Below, in pieces: positions 63,601 through 64,000 of a stretch of DNA of 64,000 nucleotides. The DNA is from an uncultured Bacilli bacterium. Its GTDB lineage: Bacteria > Bacillota_I > Bacilli_A > RF39 > UBA660. The notes below the pieces were generated by a model. That model saw only the letters and a program-made list of their open reading frames with translations. It was not told the origin of the DNA and did no database searches. Location: positions 62,001 to 126,000 of the forward strand of contig CAKPLN010000001.1 in the NCBI GenBank assembly GCA_934167665.1. Direction: 5' to 3'. The position numbers and the translations under genes are program-made. Numbering within the stretch: the first letter of the stretch is position 1; every line of letters begins with the position of its first letter.

Positions 63601-64000
63601 ATGGACTTTAATGATTTCTTTAAGGGAAATGAATATATAATATTAGCTATATTATTTTACTTTTTATTTAATAATGAACGCCATAAAGAATATAATTCTA
63701 AAATTATTGTTATTTATTCTTTGATTATATCTTTATTCTTATTAAAAACATTCAATATAATTGGTATGTTAGCAATCTTTATCCTCTTATTTTTCTTTCA
63801 ATTTGAAATATTTATTGACGACAAATATAAGCATAAGATTATATGTAGTCTTAAAGATAAAATAATAGATTGCCTATATTTATTATTTTTTAAATACAGG
63901 TTTGGCTTATACTTATTAATCTTATATTTAATTAAAGATGTTAATATTTATGAAATATATGGTGAAGATTTTTACTATATTATTCCAAGTATTTTAATTT
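63601..64000 (+). CDS. Polytopic membrane protein, 5' part only
   Basis: The ATG at 63601 is preceded by GGGGAGAGG. The frame is open for 133 codons to the window end. At least four hydrophobic stretches are seen (about residues 12-24, 34-55, 56-72 and 96-118), with charged loops between. Too little is visible to name a family. Confidence 0.6.
   Translation, partial: MDFNDFFKGNEYIILAILFYFLFNNERHKEYNSKIIVIYSLIISLFLLKTFNIIGMLAIFILLFFFQFEIFIDDKYKHKIICSLKDKIIDCLYLLFFKYRFGLYLLILYLIKDVNIYEIYGEDFYYIIPSILI

Noticed and set aside
1..64000. Mycoplasma-type genetic code (TGA as Trp)
   Set aside because: TGA is used as a stop in several genes (for example 6942-6944) and the Trp codons checked are TGG; peptidoglycan genes are also present.

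Overview
The window looks like chromosomal DNA from a very AT-rich, Gram-positive-type bacterium (Bacillota, Bacilli-like) that makes a peptidoglycan wall. The backbone follows the Bacillus-type division and cell wall (dcw) order: mraZ, rsmH, ftsL, a pbpB/ftsI-like PBP, a spoVD-like PBP, mraY, then ftsW/spoVE. The stops include TGA and the tryptophans I checked are TGG, so the code is the standard bacterial one. An uncultured gut lineage (RF39-like or related) would fit the SipW/TasA, DUF5305 and sortase gene set, but that is inference. I saw no rRNA, tRNA or CRISPR array.

Layout. 1-8.4 kb: end of an unknown gene, then mraZ-rsmH-ftsL-pbp with a visible promoter and MraZ operator, three anchored or secreted proteins, a UPF0473/DUF1292 protein and a helical protein. 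8.4-11.7 kb: a decayed pseudopilin-like region, an anchored protein, a lipoprotein and ackA. 11.8-39.6 kb: a spoVD-like class B PBP gene cut into three pieces by two integrative elements. Element 1 (about 6.66 kb, 12663-19322) carries a small ORF, a large serine recombinase and a giant VWA/Cna-B adhesin. Element 2 (about 19.2 kb, 19490-38704) carries a sortase, a two-component system, two surface proteins that share a promoter box, an AbiEi-like regulator, an RloA/RloB-type defence pair, a dead IS, a TasA-like secreted protein, and at its right end another small ORF plus a related recombinase. Removing both elements on paper restores one 634-residue PBP frame exactly, at the SxxK and SxN active-site motifs.

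39.6-48.4 kb: a coiled-coil membrane protein, mraY, an IS150-type IS3 element sitting in the loop of a terminator hairpin, two transposase remnants, a hydrolase-fold protein with a small helical partner, ftsW and a convergent GT39-like membrane protein. 48.4-52.3 kb: a TasA-like protein, a SipW-type signal peptidase and a DUF5305-like protein, followed by a decayed TasA-like gene and a 41-residue membrane peptide. 52.4-64 kb: an exopolysaccharide operon behind a consensus promoter (chain-length regulator, tyrosine kinase, PHP phosphatase, priming sugar transferase, four glycosyltransferases, EpsG-like polymerase, flippase), then an acyltransferase and the start of another membrane protein.

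How the parts fit: backbone genes build and divide the wall, while accessory genes decorate it with adhesins, TasA-like proteins and polysaccharide. The central novelty is the doubly interrupted PBP gene. Its two elements use related small-ORF plus recombinase cassettes, have recognisable inverted att arms, share the same central dinucleotide (AA), and in element 2 place attP inside the recombinase reading frame.
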